Below, one piece after another: positions 26,382 to 34,499 of a stretch of 64,000 bases of DNA. A program made the translations under genes and the position numbers. The DNA comes from Moritella sp. F3 (GTDB lineage Bacteria > Pseudomonadota > Gammaproteobacteria > Enterobacterales > Moritellaceae): NCBI RefSeq assembly GCF_015082335.1, contig NZ_BLRL01000010.1, positions 62,001 to 126,000 on the forward strand, given 5' to 3'. Positions within the stretch are counted from its first letter, which is position 1. Every line of letters begins with the position of its first letter. A model generated the notes under the pieces. That model saw only the letters and a program-made list of their open reading frames with translations. It was not told the origin of the DNA and searched no databases.

Positions 26382-27500
26382 GTGATAATTTTCCGATATT
26401 TATTTGCTGAAACAGTGAAATCACAAATCGCTGTTTTATTCATCTTATCACTTATCTTTGTGAGCCAGCAGTTTGTTGCGCTGCTCTCGAAGGTAATGAC
26501 GGGTTCTTTACCTGCTAATTTAGTGATGGAGATGTTGCTGTACACTATGCCTGCATTGGGTACATTAATTTTACCCGTGAGTTTGTTCATTGGTATTTTA
26601 TTTGCGCATGGGCGATTGTATGCCGAAAGTGAAATGGTGATATTAACGGCTTGTGGTTACACCCCTAGTCGCATATTAATGTCGTCGTTATTATTGTCTT
26701 CTGTGACAATTGGTCTGGTGGCATTTAATGCATTTGTTTATGCGCCAACAGCGGAAGAAGGTCGGGTACAATTATTAGAAAATGTCGATGCAGATGCTGG
26801 TTTAGCGACCCTTAAACAAGGCCGTTTTGAGTCACTTGATGGTGGCCGCGCTGTGGTGTACGTTGAATCTTATGACAATGATAAAGCGTTGCGTAAAATA
26901 TTTATTGCGAAATCACCATCACAAGAAGGTGAACGTCCATCTGTGGTGCTTGCAGATAAAGGTAATGTTGAGTCTGGAAAACAGGGGTCACAGTGGCTTA
27001 AGTTAAGCCAAGGGCTACGTTATGAAGGCGAGTTATCACAACCGGATTTCCGTATTGTTGATTTCAGTGCTTATCGGGTCTTAATACAAGAGCAAGACGT
27101 GAGCGAGCGAGGCCGTAAGACCAAAGCTTTACCAACATCAGCGTTATGGAATTCAAATGAATTTGAACATAAAGTTGAGTTGCAATGGCGTATCGCGCAA
27201 GTGGTTGCTATTCCACTGTTAACATTATTAGTGGTGCCGTTAGCGATGGTGAATCCACGCCAAGGTCGTTATGCGAAACTGTTCCCTGCGCTATTGATGT
27301 TTTTAACTTACTTTATGCTACTCAGTGCTGCCCGCTCTGCCATTTTAGATGAAAAATTACCGCTAACGTTTGGTTTTTGGATCGTCCATCTCGGGGTGCT
27401 GGCCTTGGCTGTTTGGTTTAATTTAGCTAACTTCTCTTGGTATCATCATGCGGTGCATAAGTTGAAACTACGTTTTACTCGAGGTCAAAACAGTGATTAA
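26382..27500 (+). CDS. lptF: LPS export permease LptF
   Basis: This inner-membrane subunit of the LptB2FG transporter extracts lipopolysaccharide from the inner membrane. It has 372 residues, with three N-terminal membrane helices (about 15-35, 55-75, 100-120), a periplasmic beta-jellyroll domain (about 130-265) and three C-terminal helices. The start is GTG at 26382, giving MIIFRYLFAETVKSQ, the conserved N-terminus. The gene overlaps lptG by 8 bases, implying translational coupling. Confidence 0.96.
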   Translation: MIIFRYLFAETVKSQIAVLFILSLIFVSQQFVALLSKVMTGSLPANLVMEMLLYTMPALGTLILPVSLFIGILFAHGRLYAESEMVILTACGYTPSRILMSSLLLSSVTIGLVAFNAFVYAPTAEEGRVQLLENVDADAGLATLKQGRFESLDGGRAVVYVESYDNDKALRKIFIAKSPSQEGERPSVVLADKGNVESGKQGSQWLKLSQGLRYEGELSQPDFRIVDFSAYRVLIQEQDVSERGRKTKALPTSALWNSNEFEHKVELQWRIAQVVAIPLLTLLVVPLAMVNPRQGRYAKLFPALLMFLTYFMLLSAARSAILDEKLPLTFGFWIVHLGVLALAVWFNLANFSWYHHAVHKLKLRFTRGQNSD

Positions 27501-28560
27501 AATTTTAGATATCTATATTGGTAAAGCGATTTTATTTGCCACTATGATCTGTTTGTTTACCTTAACGGGTTTATCTGCGGTAATTAAATACGTCGAACAA
27601 TTAAGGGCTGTGGGCCGTGGTTCATACGGTTTACTTGAAGCGTTTATGTTTGTGATGCTGAAAATGCCACGCGAAATTACTATTTTCTTTCCAATGGCAG
27701 CGCTATTAGGCGCGCTAATTGGCTTAGGTGCCATGGCTAGTTCCTCTGAGCTCGTTGTTATTCAAGCTGCAGGGCAATCACGTTTTAAAATTGTACTTTC
27801 TGCAATGAAAACGGCAATTCCGATGATGCTGATCGTGATGTTGATGGGCGAATATGTTGCCCCTTATACAGAGCAAAAAGCGGCGCAATTACGTGGCGAA
27901 TCGATTTCAGGTCAATCGATTATTCGTGCTCAAAAAGGGGTCTGGGCCAAGGATAAAGAAAACTTTATTAATATCGGTAAAGTGAATAACGGCAGTGAAT
28001 TACATGATGTCACTATTTATGAGTTTGCCGATAACCAGCGGTTAGTTAAGACTACGCAGGCTGGTAAAGCTGTTTATACTGAAGATCACTGGGCACTAAC
28101 CAGTATTCGCATTACTCACTTTGAGCCGGACCGTATTTTTGTGACGGATGAGCCTTCATTGCGTTGGGATTCAACGCTGACACCAGAAAAGTTAGATGTG
28201 GTAACGATTGAACCGGAAGATTTATCAATATCAGGCCTGTACTCTTATATTACTTATTTAGACAGTAACAAGCAGGATGCTGACACCTATGAATTAGCTT
28301 TCTGGCGTAAAATATTCCAGCCGATATCGATTGGTGTGATGGTGTTGTTGGCGTTGTCTTTTGTATTTGGACCGCTGAGAACGGTGACTATGGGCGCGCG
28401 TATTTTAATGGGCGTAGTTGCTGGTTTTACTTTTTATCTTGCCAGTGAAACCTTTGGCCCAATTAGTCTGGTGTACTCACTGCCGCCATTTCTTGGCGCG
28501 GTAGTCCCCAGTGCGCTCTTTACCTTTATTGCTATTGTGCAGTTAAGAAAACACGGTTAG
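27493..28560 (+). CDS. lptG: LPS export permease LptG
   Basis: This is the partner of LptF in the LPS export ABC complex. It has 355 residues with the same layout of three plus three membrane helices around a periplasmic jellyroll. The N-terminus ILDIYIGKAILFATMICLF and the C-terminal YLASETFGPISLVYSLPPFLGAVVPS are characteristic. The start is GTG at 27493 inside the end of lptF. The ATPase LptB is not in this window, as expected, since it is encoded elsewhere. A terminator follows. Confidence 0.96.
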   Translation: MIKILDIYIGKAILFATMICLFTLTGLSAVIKYVEQLRAVGRGSYGLLEAFMFVMLKMPREITIFFPMAALLGALIGLGAMASSSELVVIQAAGQSRFKIVLSAMKTAIPMMLIVMLMGEYVAPYTEQKAAQLRGESISGQSIIRAQKGVWAKDKENFINIGKVNNGSELHDVTIYEFADNQRLVKTTQAGKAVYTEDHWALTSIRITHFEPDRIFVTDEPSLRWDSTLTPEKLDVVTIEPEDLSISGLYSYITYLDSNKQDADTYELAFWRKIFQPISIGVMVLLALSFVFGPLRTVTMGARILMGVVAGFTFYLASETFGPISLVYSLPPFLGAVVPSALFTFIAIVQLRKHG

Positions 28561-28606
28561 CTAGGCATAAGACTGCGTTGATGATATATCATCGATGAAT
28601 TAATAT

Positions 28607-28636
28607 AAAAATGGCAACCTATTGGTTGCCATTTTT
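28607..28636. terminator. Bidirectional intrinsic terminator
   Basis: AAAATGGCAACC and GGTTGCCATTTT form a 12-bp stem with a TATT loop between lptG and the convergent RDD gene. Confidence 0.92.
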
Positions 28637-28683
28637 GTGTCTGCTGATTAATTACAGGTACTATTGAGCAGAATGTAACGCGA

Positions 28684-29241
28684 TTATTTTTTCTGTTTTA
28701 ATTTGTCGGCATAACGTAATAATGAACCGTTTTGATCTTTGCTTAAACGTAATACATTACAGTTTGACCAGTGGTCTTGAAAGGCACGATTTTTCATATC
28801 AAACGGTACTTGTAAGTTACCTAGACCACATGCTGACGTTGCTAAACGAATCGCGGCTTGCGTTAGGCTAATTGAACTGCCATCAGCATTTTGTACGCGT
28901 AGACGCCAAGCGCGCATACCCACAGTTTGACCGCCGTGTGTCCAGAACCATAAGTAAAATCCAGCGACAGAACCCCATACTAAGATTGCAAACCAAATCT
29001 GGTTGCCAGCATAGGCGGCGCTATCAACATAACGGCCTGCAATATCTACTACACCCGTTGCAATAAGTGCTTCGGCAATACCAAGTCCGATTGCACTAGA
29101 AAGTGCCGCGATACCGATGACAATTAATGCGTCATAAACGAGTGCGCCTATACGTGGGCCAAAAGTGGCAATTGATGCGGTTTCACCTACTTCTGCTGCA
29201 GGAGTTTGTTTTGGTTTTCTAAGTTTGTTTTTCTTCGCCAT
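28684..29241 (-). CDS. RDD family membrane protein
   Basis: This inner-membrane protein of about 185 residues has an RDD domain: three predicted helices including ALVYDALIVIGIAALSSAIGLGIA and IWFAILVWGSVAGFYLWFW, then TVGMRAWRLRVQNADG, a strong RDD signature. The function of the family is mostly unknown; some members have been linked to ion exchange. The open frame extends up to 29397, but the upstream part looks like non-coding leader. I place the start at MAKKNKLRK (29241), with 29256 as alternative. Position next to lptG is common in related genomes. The gene is convergent with lptFG and has its own promoter. Confidence 0.82.
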   Translation of the reverse strand: MAKKNKLRKPKQTPAAEVGETASIATFGPRIGALVYDALIVIGIAALSSAIGLGIAEALIATGVVDIAGRYVDSAAYAGNQIWFAILVWGSVAGFYLWFWTHGGQTVGMRAWRLRVQNADGSSISLTQAAIRLATSACGLGNLQVPFDMKNRAFQDHWSNCNVLRLSKDQNGSLLRYADKLKQKK

Positions 29242-29671
29242 TATGAATCCAGCCATGTCTTCAGGGTTATCTCGAAAGTGGAAACAGTGTAGCAAAAAAA
29301 CATGCCCTTGGTAGTGATAAATAAATTGTGCTGGTGGGTTACATTCTAAAGAGTGGATTTCTATTTCACAGGGAATATGCACTTTGGTAATAACCAAGGA
29401 TGGGGGCTATTTATGAAATTAAACTTAACAAGTGCTGGGGTTTTCGTTGGGTTTTCATGTGTAAATTAGTGTAAACGTGTGATTATACCTCATTTGGCAG
29501 TGAAGTATTCTGCTTGTTTTGTGTGCGATGAGTGTTTAGAAGTATGATTTGTCACACAATTAACAATGTTTTTTAACATTTTGCATACTTTTTTGGCTCG
29601 TTTGTCAGTATCCTGCGTCCGAAATTTAAACATCGTCGTTAAATCAGGATAACAATAACAAGGAGAGACAG

Positions 29672-31258
29672 ATGAGTTCATCTGCTTCAATTAAAAATAA
29701 CTCACTAAAGAAGCCTTTATTTACTCGGTTCCTAGATGGAGTTGAATACTTAGGCAATCTATTACCTCACCCGATCACGCTTTTCGCAATCTTCTGTGTT
29801 GCAATTCTAGTCTCTTCCGGTATCGCGGGTTACTTTGAGGTTTCAGTCATGGATCCTCGTCCAGAAGGCGCTAAAGGTCGCGCTGCTGATGGCATGATTC
29901 ACGTTGTGAGTCTATTCAATGCAGAAGGCTTAGAGCTTATTGTTACCAACCTAGTGAAGAACTTTGTTGGTTTTGCGCCATTAGGTACTGTTCTTGTTGC
30001 TATGCTTGGTGTTGCAATCGCTGAATACTCAGGCCTATTGTCTGCTGCTATGCGTGGTATGGTCATGGGCGCATCTAAGCGTATGGTTACTGTGACGGTT
30101 GTGTTTGCAGGTATCATTTCTAATACGGCATCTGAACTTGGCTACGTAGTATTGATTCCACTTGCTGCAATGCTTTTCCATTCTCTGGGCCGTCACCCGT
30201 TGGCTGGTCTTGCTGCTGCATTTGCTGGTGTCTCTGGTGGTTATTCTGCAAACCTACTGATTGGTACGGTTGATCCACTGTTGTCTGGTATTACAGAAAC
30301 AGCTGCGCAAATGATTGATCCATCTTATACGGTTGGTCCTGAAGCAAACTGGTACTTCATGTTTGTTTCTACTTTCTTCATTGCGATCACTGGTGCATTC
30401 GTAACAGAAAAAATTGTTGAGCCTAAATTAGGCAAATATAATGATGAAGATGCGTCAGAAGACCTATCAAATGATTCAATGGGTAAACTGACGAGCATTG
30501 AAAAGAAAGGTCTTAAACTAGCAGGTATTGCCGTTCTGGTTGTATCAGCGCTTCTAGCTTGGACTGTTGTTCCTGAAGATGGTGTTTTACGTTCAGAAGC
30601 TGGCACGATTGCGGGCTCGCCATTCCTTAAGAGTATCGTGGCATTTATTTTCGTATTCTTTGCTATTCCTGGTTTTGTTTACGGTAAAGTAACCGGTTCA
30701 ATGAAGACTGACCGTGATGTGATTGATGCAATGTCTAAGTCTATGTCTTCTATGGGCATGTACATCGTTCTTGTATTCTTCGCTGCGCAATTTGTGGCTT
30801 TCTTCAAGTGGACTAATTTTGGCCAAGTATTTGCTGTAGGTGGTGCAACCTTCCTACAAGATATCGGTCTAACAGGTCCAATGCTGTTCTTCGCATTCAT
30901 TCTAATGTGTGGCTTCATTAACCTGATGATTGGTTCGGCATCTGCGCAGTGGGCAGTAACAGCACCTATCTTTATCCCAATGCTAATGCTAGTTGGCTAT
31001 GCACCAGAAACGATTCAAGCAGCATATCGTATTGGTGACTCTGCAACGAATATTATTACGCCGATGATGAGCTACTTCGGTCTTATCTTAGCTGTTGCAA
31101 CGCGCTATATGAAGAATCTAGGTATCGGTACGCTGATCGCGACTATGCTACCTTATTCAATCTGCTTTATGGTTGGTTGGAGTATCCTATTCTACCTTTG
31201 GGTATTTGTCTTCGGTTTACCAGTTGGTCCTGGTGCGGCAACTTACTATACGCCTTAA
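29672..31258 (+). CDS. AbgT family transporter (p-aminobenzoyl-glutamate type)
   Basis: This 528-residue inner-membrane protein of the AbgT/MtrF family has about 11-13 membrane segments. The N-terminal FLDGVEYLGNLLPHPITLFAIFC and the C-terminal region IGDSATNIITPMMSYFGLILA are diagnostic. E. coli AbgT imports p-aminobenzoyl-glutamate, while others export sulfonamides. No abgA/abgB hydrolase genes are adjacent, so the direction and substrate are open. The ATG at 29672 follows AAGGAGAG. It is a single gene with its own terminator. Confidence 0.92.
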   Translation: MSSSASIKNNSLKKPLFTRFLDGVEYLGNLLPHPITLFAIFCVAILVSSGIAGYFEVSVMDPRPEGAKGRAADGMIHVVSLFNAEGLELIVTNLVKNFVGFAPLGTVLVAMLGVAIAEYSGLLSAAMRGMVMGASKRMVTVTVVFAGIISNTASELGYVVLIPLAAMLFHSLGRHPLAGLAAAFAGVSGGYSANLLIGTVDPLLSGITETAAQMIDPSYTVGPEANWYFMFVSTFFIAITGAFVTEKIVEPKLGKYNDEDASEDLSNDSMGKLTSIEKKGLKLAGIAVLVVSALLAWTVVPEDGVLRSEAGTIAGSPFLKSIVAFIFVFFAIPGFVYGKVTGSMKTDRDVIDAMSKSMSSMGMYIVLVFFAAQFVAFFKWTNFGQVFAVGGATFLQDIGLTGPMLFFAFILMCGFINLMIGSASAQWAVTAPIFIPMLMLVGYAPETIQAAYRIGDSATNIITPMMSYFGLILAVATRYMKNLGIGTLIATMLPYSICFMVGWSILFYLWVFVFGLPVGPGAATYYTP

Positions 31259-31293
31259 CCCTTTAACTTAGCTGAAGCCTAGGTGTTAAGTGG

Positions 31294-31332
31294 CCCGTAA
31301 TAGTTGGATAACCGATTATTGCGGGTTTTTTT
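31294..31332 (+). terminator. Intrinsic terminator of the AbgT-family gene
   Basis: CCCGTAATA and TATTGCGGG (with near-complete pairing) are followed by seven T residues, 35 bases after the stop codon. Confidence 0.8.
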
Positions 31333-31503
31333 ATGCCAAATATATTTGTTAGTTCAAATTAATATCTGCAGTAAAGCTGTCTTTATGTGGCTAGTGATCG
31401 TTGATATTTAAGGCTTTGAATATTGAATACCACTTAGGATTACTCTTTAAGTTACAGTTTGCTTTAATTTTGAGCAGTTACTTTGGTGATATTGAGAAAC
31501 GCC

Positions 31504-31531
31504 TTGCTTGGCATCATTTGCTATGTATAAT
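31504..31531 (+). promoter_or_regulatory. Promoter of the tRNA-Leu gene
   Basis: A consensus -10 box TATAAT (31526-31531) lies 10 bases before the mature tRNA. A partial -35 box TTGCTT (31504-31509) stands 16 bases upstream of it. Confidence 0.7.
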
Positions 31532-31541
31532 ACTGAGCTAT

Positions 31542-31626
31542 GCCCGAGTGGTGAAATCGGTAGACGCGGTGGATTCAAAATCCTCTTCCGAAAGGAGTGG
31601 CGGTTCAAGTCCGCCCTCGGGCACCA
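31542..31626 (+). tRNA. leuX: tRNA-Leu, anticodon CAA
   Basis: The 85-base gene includes the encoded CCA. The acceptor stem pairs GCCCGAG (31542-31548) with CTCGGGC (31616-31622). The anticodon loop is TTCAAAA with anticodon CAA. A long variable arm (TTCC-GAAA-GGAG) marks a class II tRNA, and the T arm is GGCGG-TTCAAGT-CCGCC. The anticodon stem as I fold it (GTGGA / TCCTC) has one U-U mismatch. The location downstream of pepA-lptFG matches leuX of enterobacteria, a known island insertion site. The symbol is assigned on anticodon and context. Confidence 0.93.
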
Positions 31627-31640
31627 TATTTAAGTAATAG

Positions 31641-31666
31641 AGCCTCAACGAAAGTTGGGGCTTTGT
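31641..31666 (+). terminator. Terminator of tRNA-Leu
   Basis: AGCCTCAAC-GAAA-GTTGGGGCT forms a 9-bp stem (one G-U) with a GAAA tetraloop and T-rich tail, 14 bases after the tRNA. The same hairpin recurs at 32434-32460. Confidence 0.88.
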
Positions 31667-31854
31667 TGTATCTGGCACAATGAAAAGCTTACCTCATATT
31701 TCCTTAATTCATCATCAACAGAACTCGAAGTATCTGATACTGAAATCATCGGATTAAAATGTCCCTCCGGCAAAGCAGGTAATAAATGCTTTTTATTACG
31801 CTATGAATTTCAGCTCTAATTGTTATTGATTCTCATTTACAGCGTGGTAGACTA

Positions 31855-31878
31855 ATTGTTATGTTATAACATAGCAAT
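31855..31878. promoter_or_regulatory. Zur box before rpmE2-rpmJ2
   Basis: The 24-bp imperfect palindrome has a perfect 12-bp core (ATGTTATAACAT). Within it GTTATGTTATAAC (31858-31870) matches the gammaproteobacterial Zur-box core GTTATANTATAAC at all but one position. It sits directly before the rpmE2 start codon at 31889, so bound Zur would block transcription or early elongation. A zur gene is present in this window. Confidence 0.82.
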
Positions 31879-31888
31879 TGAGGTCGTA

Positions 31889-32149
31889 ATGAAACAAGGT
31901 ATACACCCGGATTATCAGAAAGTCGCTTTTCACGATATCGCAGCAGATAAATTCTTTATTGTTGGTTCGACGTTGAAAACTAATCGAACTGTAGAAATTG
32001 AGGGCATTACATATCCATACGTCCCACTGGATGTATCAAGCGAATCGCATCCTTTTTATACGGGAAAACAAAAAACGATCCAAAGTGATGGTCGTGTGGC
32101 ACAGTTTAATCGCCGCTTTGGTGGATTAAAGAGTCAAAAGGAGGTTTGA
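31889..32149 (+). CDS. rpmE2: Ribosomal protein L31 type B (zinc-independent)
   Basis: This 86-residue protein is the L31 paralogue lacking the zinc-binding cysteines. It replaces the zinc-containing L31 when zinc is scarce and so frees zinc. The family sequence is clear: [46 protein letters not shown] and [11 protein letters not shown]. The start is the ATG at 31889; an open frame extends upstream to 31856 but runs through the Zur box. It is followed after one base by rpmJ2. Confidence 0.96.
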   Translation: MKQGIHPDYQKVAFHDIAADKFFIVGSTLKTNRTVEIEGITYPYVPLDVSSESHPFYTGKQKTIQSDGRVAQFNRRFGGLKSQKEV

Positions 32150-32150
32150 T

Positions 32151-32294
32151 ATGAAGGTTTTAAGCTCACTTAAAAGCGCCAAGCAGAGACACCCTGATTG
32201 CCAGATTGTGAAACGTCGTGGTCGTGTTTATGTTATTTGTAAAGCCAATCCGAGATTCAAAGCTGTTCAGGGAGGAACGAAGAAACGTTCTTGA
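32151..32294 (+). CDS. rpmJ2: Ribosomal protein L36 type B (zinc-independent)
   Basis: The 47-residue sequence reads [17 protein letters not shown], then [17 protein letters not shown] and a basic tail. It is the L36 paralogue (YkgO type), in which the usual zinc ligand set is incomplete. It starts one base after the rpmE2 stop behind a strong AAAGGAGG (32137-32144), so the two are co-translated. Together they form the zinc-sparing ribosomal protein pair controlled by Zur. Confidence 0.95.
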   Translation: MKVLSSLKSAKQRHPDCQIVKRRGRVYVICKANPRFKAVQGGTKKRS

Positions 32295-32343
32295 GTCTTA
32301 ATACGACTGTAGTCAGTAATCTAACCAGACCCAAAGATGTATC

Positions 32344-32419
32344 ATTACTGAAAGGCGTCTCAAGGTATTAAAAATCTTATTCCGAAAGGAGTTACGGTTT
32401 AAGTCCGTCCTCGGCATCA
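32344..32419 (+). pseudogene. Degenerate tRNA-Leu copy
   Basis: This stretch aligns with tRNA-Leu(CAA) from the D-arm region to the CCA end. It keeps TTCCGAAAGGAGT of the variable arm exactly, a T-arm (ACGG-TTTAAGT-CCGT) with paired changes, and a CCTCGG 3' acceptor part. The anticodon region reads ATTAAAAAT rather than TTCAAAA, and the 5' acceptor strand is gone, so it cannot fold as a tRNA. The following terminator is also duplicated. Confidence 0.8.
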
Positions 32420-32433
32420 TACCAGATACAATA

Positions 32434-32460
32434 AAGTCTCAACGAAAGTTGGGGCTTTGT
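32434..32460 (+). terminator. Second copy of the tRNA-Leu terminator
   Basis: CTCAAC-GAAA-GTTGGG with the outer AAG/CTT forms the same hairpin as at 31641-31666. A run of 22 bases is identical between the copies (32439-32460 and 31645-31666). It may now terminate the rpmE2-rpmJ2 transcript. Confidence 0.8.
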
Positions 32461-32943
32461 CATATTTGGCACAATGTTATTCATTGTTCAAAACAAATTA
32501 TCTGCATTTTATTTTACACCATATGCTTATGCATACTTCCCAATATACTATCCTTATGACTCCTAGATAATTTGATCCTATCCACACTAGGTGCTTTCAC
32601 ATGCATAATTTTTACGTAAGGCTAGCTTGTAGGAACTGATGCAACACTGTCGCAGTCATTAGCTTTTGTTATTTAGTTGACCATTCATTTCATTGCTTAT
32701 TGAGTCGCATGTTCGAAATGGAATCGATATAACCTCAAGAAGTGTATGGTCTTGTAATTTAATGTAAAAACAGCCTTTCTACCCATTCGGAGGGTTGTTT
32801 GTGGAGTGGTCGACGTATACGGTGTTGCTATTGGAATATAGAGACGATGAAATATGTCATTTCTATCTTCCATTTTCTATATACATGGGCAGTTAACTTG
32901 CTCTTATATTGGCCTATTTTTAACTGAATAAGGAATCATTATT

Positions 32944-33537
32944 ATGAAAGCACTCCACTCTTGTTTCAGCCTGGTCGCACTGGGTAGTTCTCTACTATTC
33001 AGTGTATCTACGTATGCTGTCGATAGTTTTACATTTGATACTAAGTCAGCACCTCATAACATGCTGATGTTTCAAATTGACCATCAGGGTTATTCACGCT
33101 CTATAGGATTCTTTAAGACGTTCGAGGGCAATATAGAGATTGATACCGATAACCTGAAAAATTCCAGTGTCGAAGCAACTATAGATATCACCAGTTTGAA
33201 TCTAGCTGGGAATGAAGCATGGAGCAACAATACGCTGGCGGTGTTCTTTAAAAACGGGTCCTTACCAAAGGCCAACTTTAGAAGTACAAAAGTTGAAGAT
33301 AAAGGCGATGGTAAACTGATGATTACGGGTGATTTTACATTAATGGGGGTTACTAAAAGTGTAGTCCTAGATGCGACTATGAATAAAGCAGGGCAATCTC
33401 AAGCGTCTGGTTATAAGGCTGGGTTCTCAGCTACAACAGAGCTTAGTAGAAAGGACTTCGGCATTACCGCGGTACCTAGCAACGGTGATAAAGTAACAAT
33501 CACGATTGAAATCGAAGCGGTAAAAGTAGAGTCTTAA
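32944..33537 (+). CDS. YceI family periplasmic protein
   Basis: This is a 197-residue secreted lipocalin-like protein. The signal peptide (about residues 1-25) ends at VSTYA. The mature part has the YceI pattern: a strand with HSxxxF-type spacing (DHQGYSRSIGFFKTFEGNIEID), ATIDITSLNLA, LPKANFRSTKVE, GDFTLMGVTKSVVLDAT and SRKDFGI. YceI proteins bind isoprenoid or amide lipids; the ligand and role here are unknown. No cytochrome b561 gene, the frequent YceI partner, is adjacent. Confidence 0.92.
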   Translation: MKALHSCFSLVALGSSLLFSVSTYAVDSFTFDTKSAPHNMLMFQIDHQGYSRSIGFFKTFEGNIEIDTDNLKNSSVEATIDITSLNLAGNEAWSNNTLAVFFKNGSLPKANFRSTKVEDKGDGKLMITGDFTLMGVTKSVVLDATMNKAGQSQASGYKAGFSATTELSRKDFGITAVPSNGDKVTITIEIEAVKVES

Positions 33538-33584
33538 TCGTATGTTTAATTTAAGCTAAAAGATAGTAAGTATTAGATAGTTAA

Positions 33585-33615
33585 AGTAGTAATACTCTTT
33601 TAATGTATTACTACT
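33585..33615. terminator. Stem-loop between convergent genes
   Basis: AGTAGTAATAC and GTATTACTACT form a perfect 11-bp stem with a 9-base loop between the yceI-type gene and the convergent dehydrogenase gene. The T-run is weak, so a shared bidirectional terminator is likely but not certain. Confidence 0.6.
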
Positions 33616-33629
33616 CTTGGTATATCGAC

Positions 33630-34397
33630 TTAATTACGACCTGCAGTAACACCACCATCTACATCCCAGATAGCGCCTGTTACCCAGCTTGATTGATCGG
33701 ATAGTAAAAAACAGATGCTGTTGGCTATATCTTCTGACGTGCCAACGCGGCCAATGGGATGGAAAGCGTTAAAGCTAGCTAATGTTGCATCCATATCTTC
33801 AGGGCTGATAAATGTTTCATAAATAGGTGTTTTAACAACAGCGGGTGATACCGCATTAACGCGAATGCCATGTTCAGCTAGTTCCATCGCCATGTGTTGA
33901 GTTAGGGCGTGTAATCCTGCTTTTGCCATTGAATAGGCTGAAGACGGTGTGGCTTTAATTGCTTGTTTCCCCCACATGGATCCGATGTTAACCACGTTAC
34001 CGCCACCATTTTTGATCATGTTTTTTGATACCGCTTGACTGATTTTGAATGTCGCTTTATTTAACTCATGATATTGGTCATAGTCCAGTTCTGTATGCTC
34101 AGTAAAAGGTTTAGGGTTAAAGTAACCCGCTGCATTAACGAGGTAACCAATATTTGTTTCTTGCTCGGTTAGTTTTTGAATAAATTGTGCAACACTTTCG
34201 TTATCGTAAAGGTTTAATTGAATACCTGATACGTTACCGATCTGGCTAAGCGTAGATACTGCGTTATCTAGCTTGTCGATATTATTACCCACAATGACCA
34301 CAGGAATATTTTGCGCTGCAAGTTGCTTTGCGGTTTCAAAGCCCATGCCACTTGTGCCACCAATGATGAGTGCGATGCCTGATTGAGTAAATGTCAT
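33630..34397 (-). CDS. Short-chain dehydrogenase/reductase (SDR)
   Basis: This classical SDR of 255 residues has the NAD(P)-binding motif GGTSGMGFE (13-21), NAAG (88-91), catalytic S140, Y155 and K159 (YSMAK), and the C-terminal [16 protein letters not shown]. The segment after the first strand ([11 protein letters not shown]) has no basic residue right after the glycine motif, so cofactor preference is unclear. It is divergent from an HxlR-type regulator with a symmetric candidate operator between them. It may act on a reactive carbonyl or quinone, which is inference from the HxlR partner. Confidence 0.92.
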   Translation of the reverse strand: MTFTQSGIALIIGGTSGMGFETAKQLAAQNIPVVIVGNNIDKLDNAVSTLSQIGNVSGIQLNLYDNESVAQFIQKLTEQETNIGYLVNAAGYFNPKPFTEHTELDYDQYHELNKATFKISQAVSKNMIKNGGGNVVNIGSMWGKQAIKATPSSAYSMAKAGLHALTQHMAMELAEHGIRVNAVSPAVVKTPIYETFISPEDMDATLASFNAFHPIGRVGTSEDIANSICFLLSDQSSWVTGAIWDVDGGVTAGRN

Positions 34398-34457
34398 TTT
34401 CTTGCTCCTAAGTTTTGGTATGTGGTAATCTTAGATGCTAATTAACTCATTAAATAG

Positions 34458-34486
34458 TAAGTACAAATTGGTAACTCAGGTACTTA
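34458..34486. promoter_or_regulatory. Candidate HxlR operator
   Basis: TAAGTAC (34458-34464) and GTACTTA (34480-34486) form a perfect 7-bp inverted repeat with 15 bases between, in the 102-base gap between the divergent dehydrogenase and HxlR genes. ATTGGTA also recurs at 34467 and 34486. The geometry fits a dimeric winged-helix regulator. Confidence 0.5.
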
Positions 34487-34499
34487 TTGGTACATCTTT

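Larger units (their letters stand above)
32295..32943. other. Intergenic region with decayed tRNA copy
   Basis: This 649-base gap has no supported protein gene. Its first part holds a degenerate copy of the tRNA-Leu 3' half and its terminator (32344-32476). The remainder is AT-rich, with a weak hairpin near 32770-32800, and ends in the promoter region of the yceI-type gene. Confidence 0.6.

Noticed and set aside
31401..31637. Plus-strand open frame across the tRNA-Leu gene
   Set aside because: It reads straight through the tRNA and its promoter; the tRNA explains the sequence.
31856..31888. N-terminal extension of L31 type B
   Set aside because: The extra codons lie inside the Zur box; the family N-terminus MKQGIHPDY starts at 31889.
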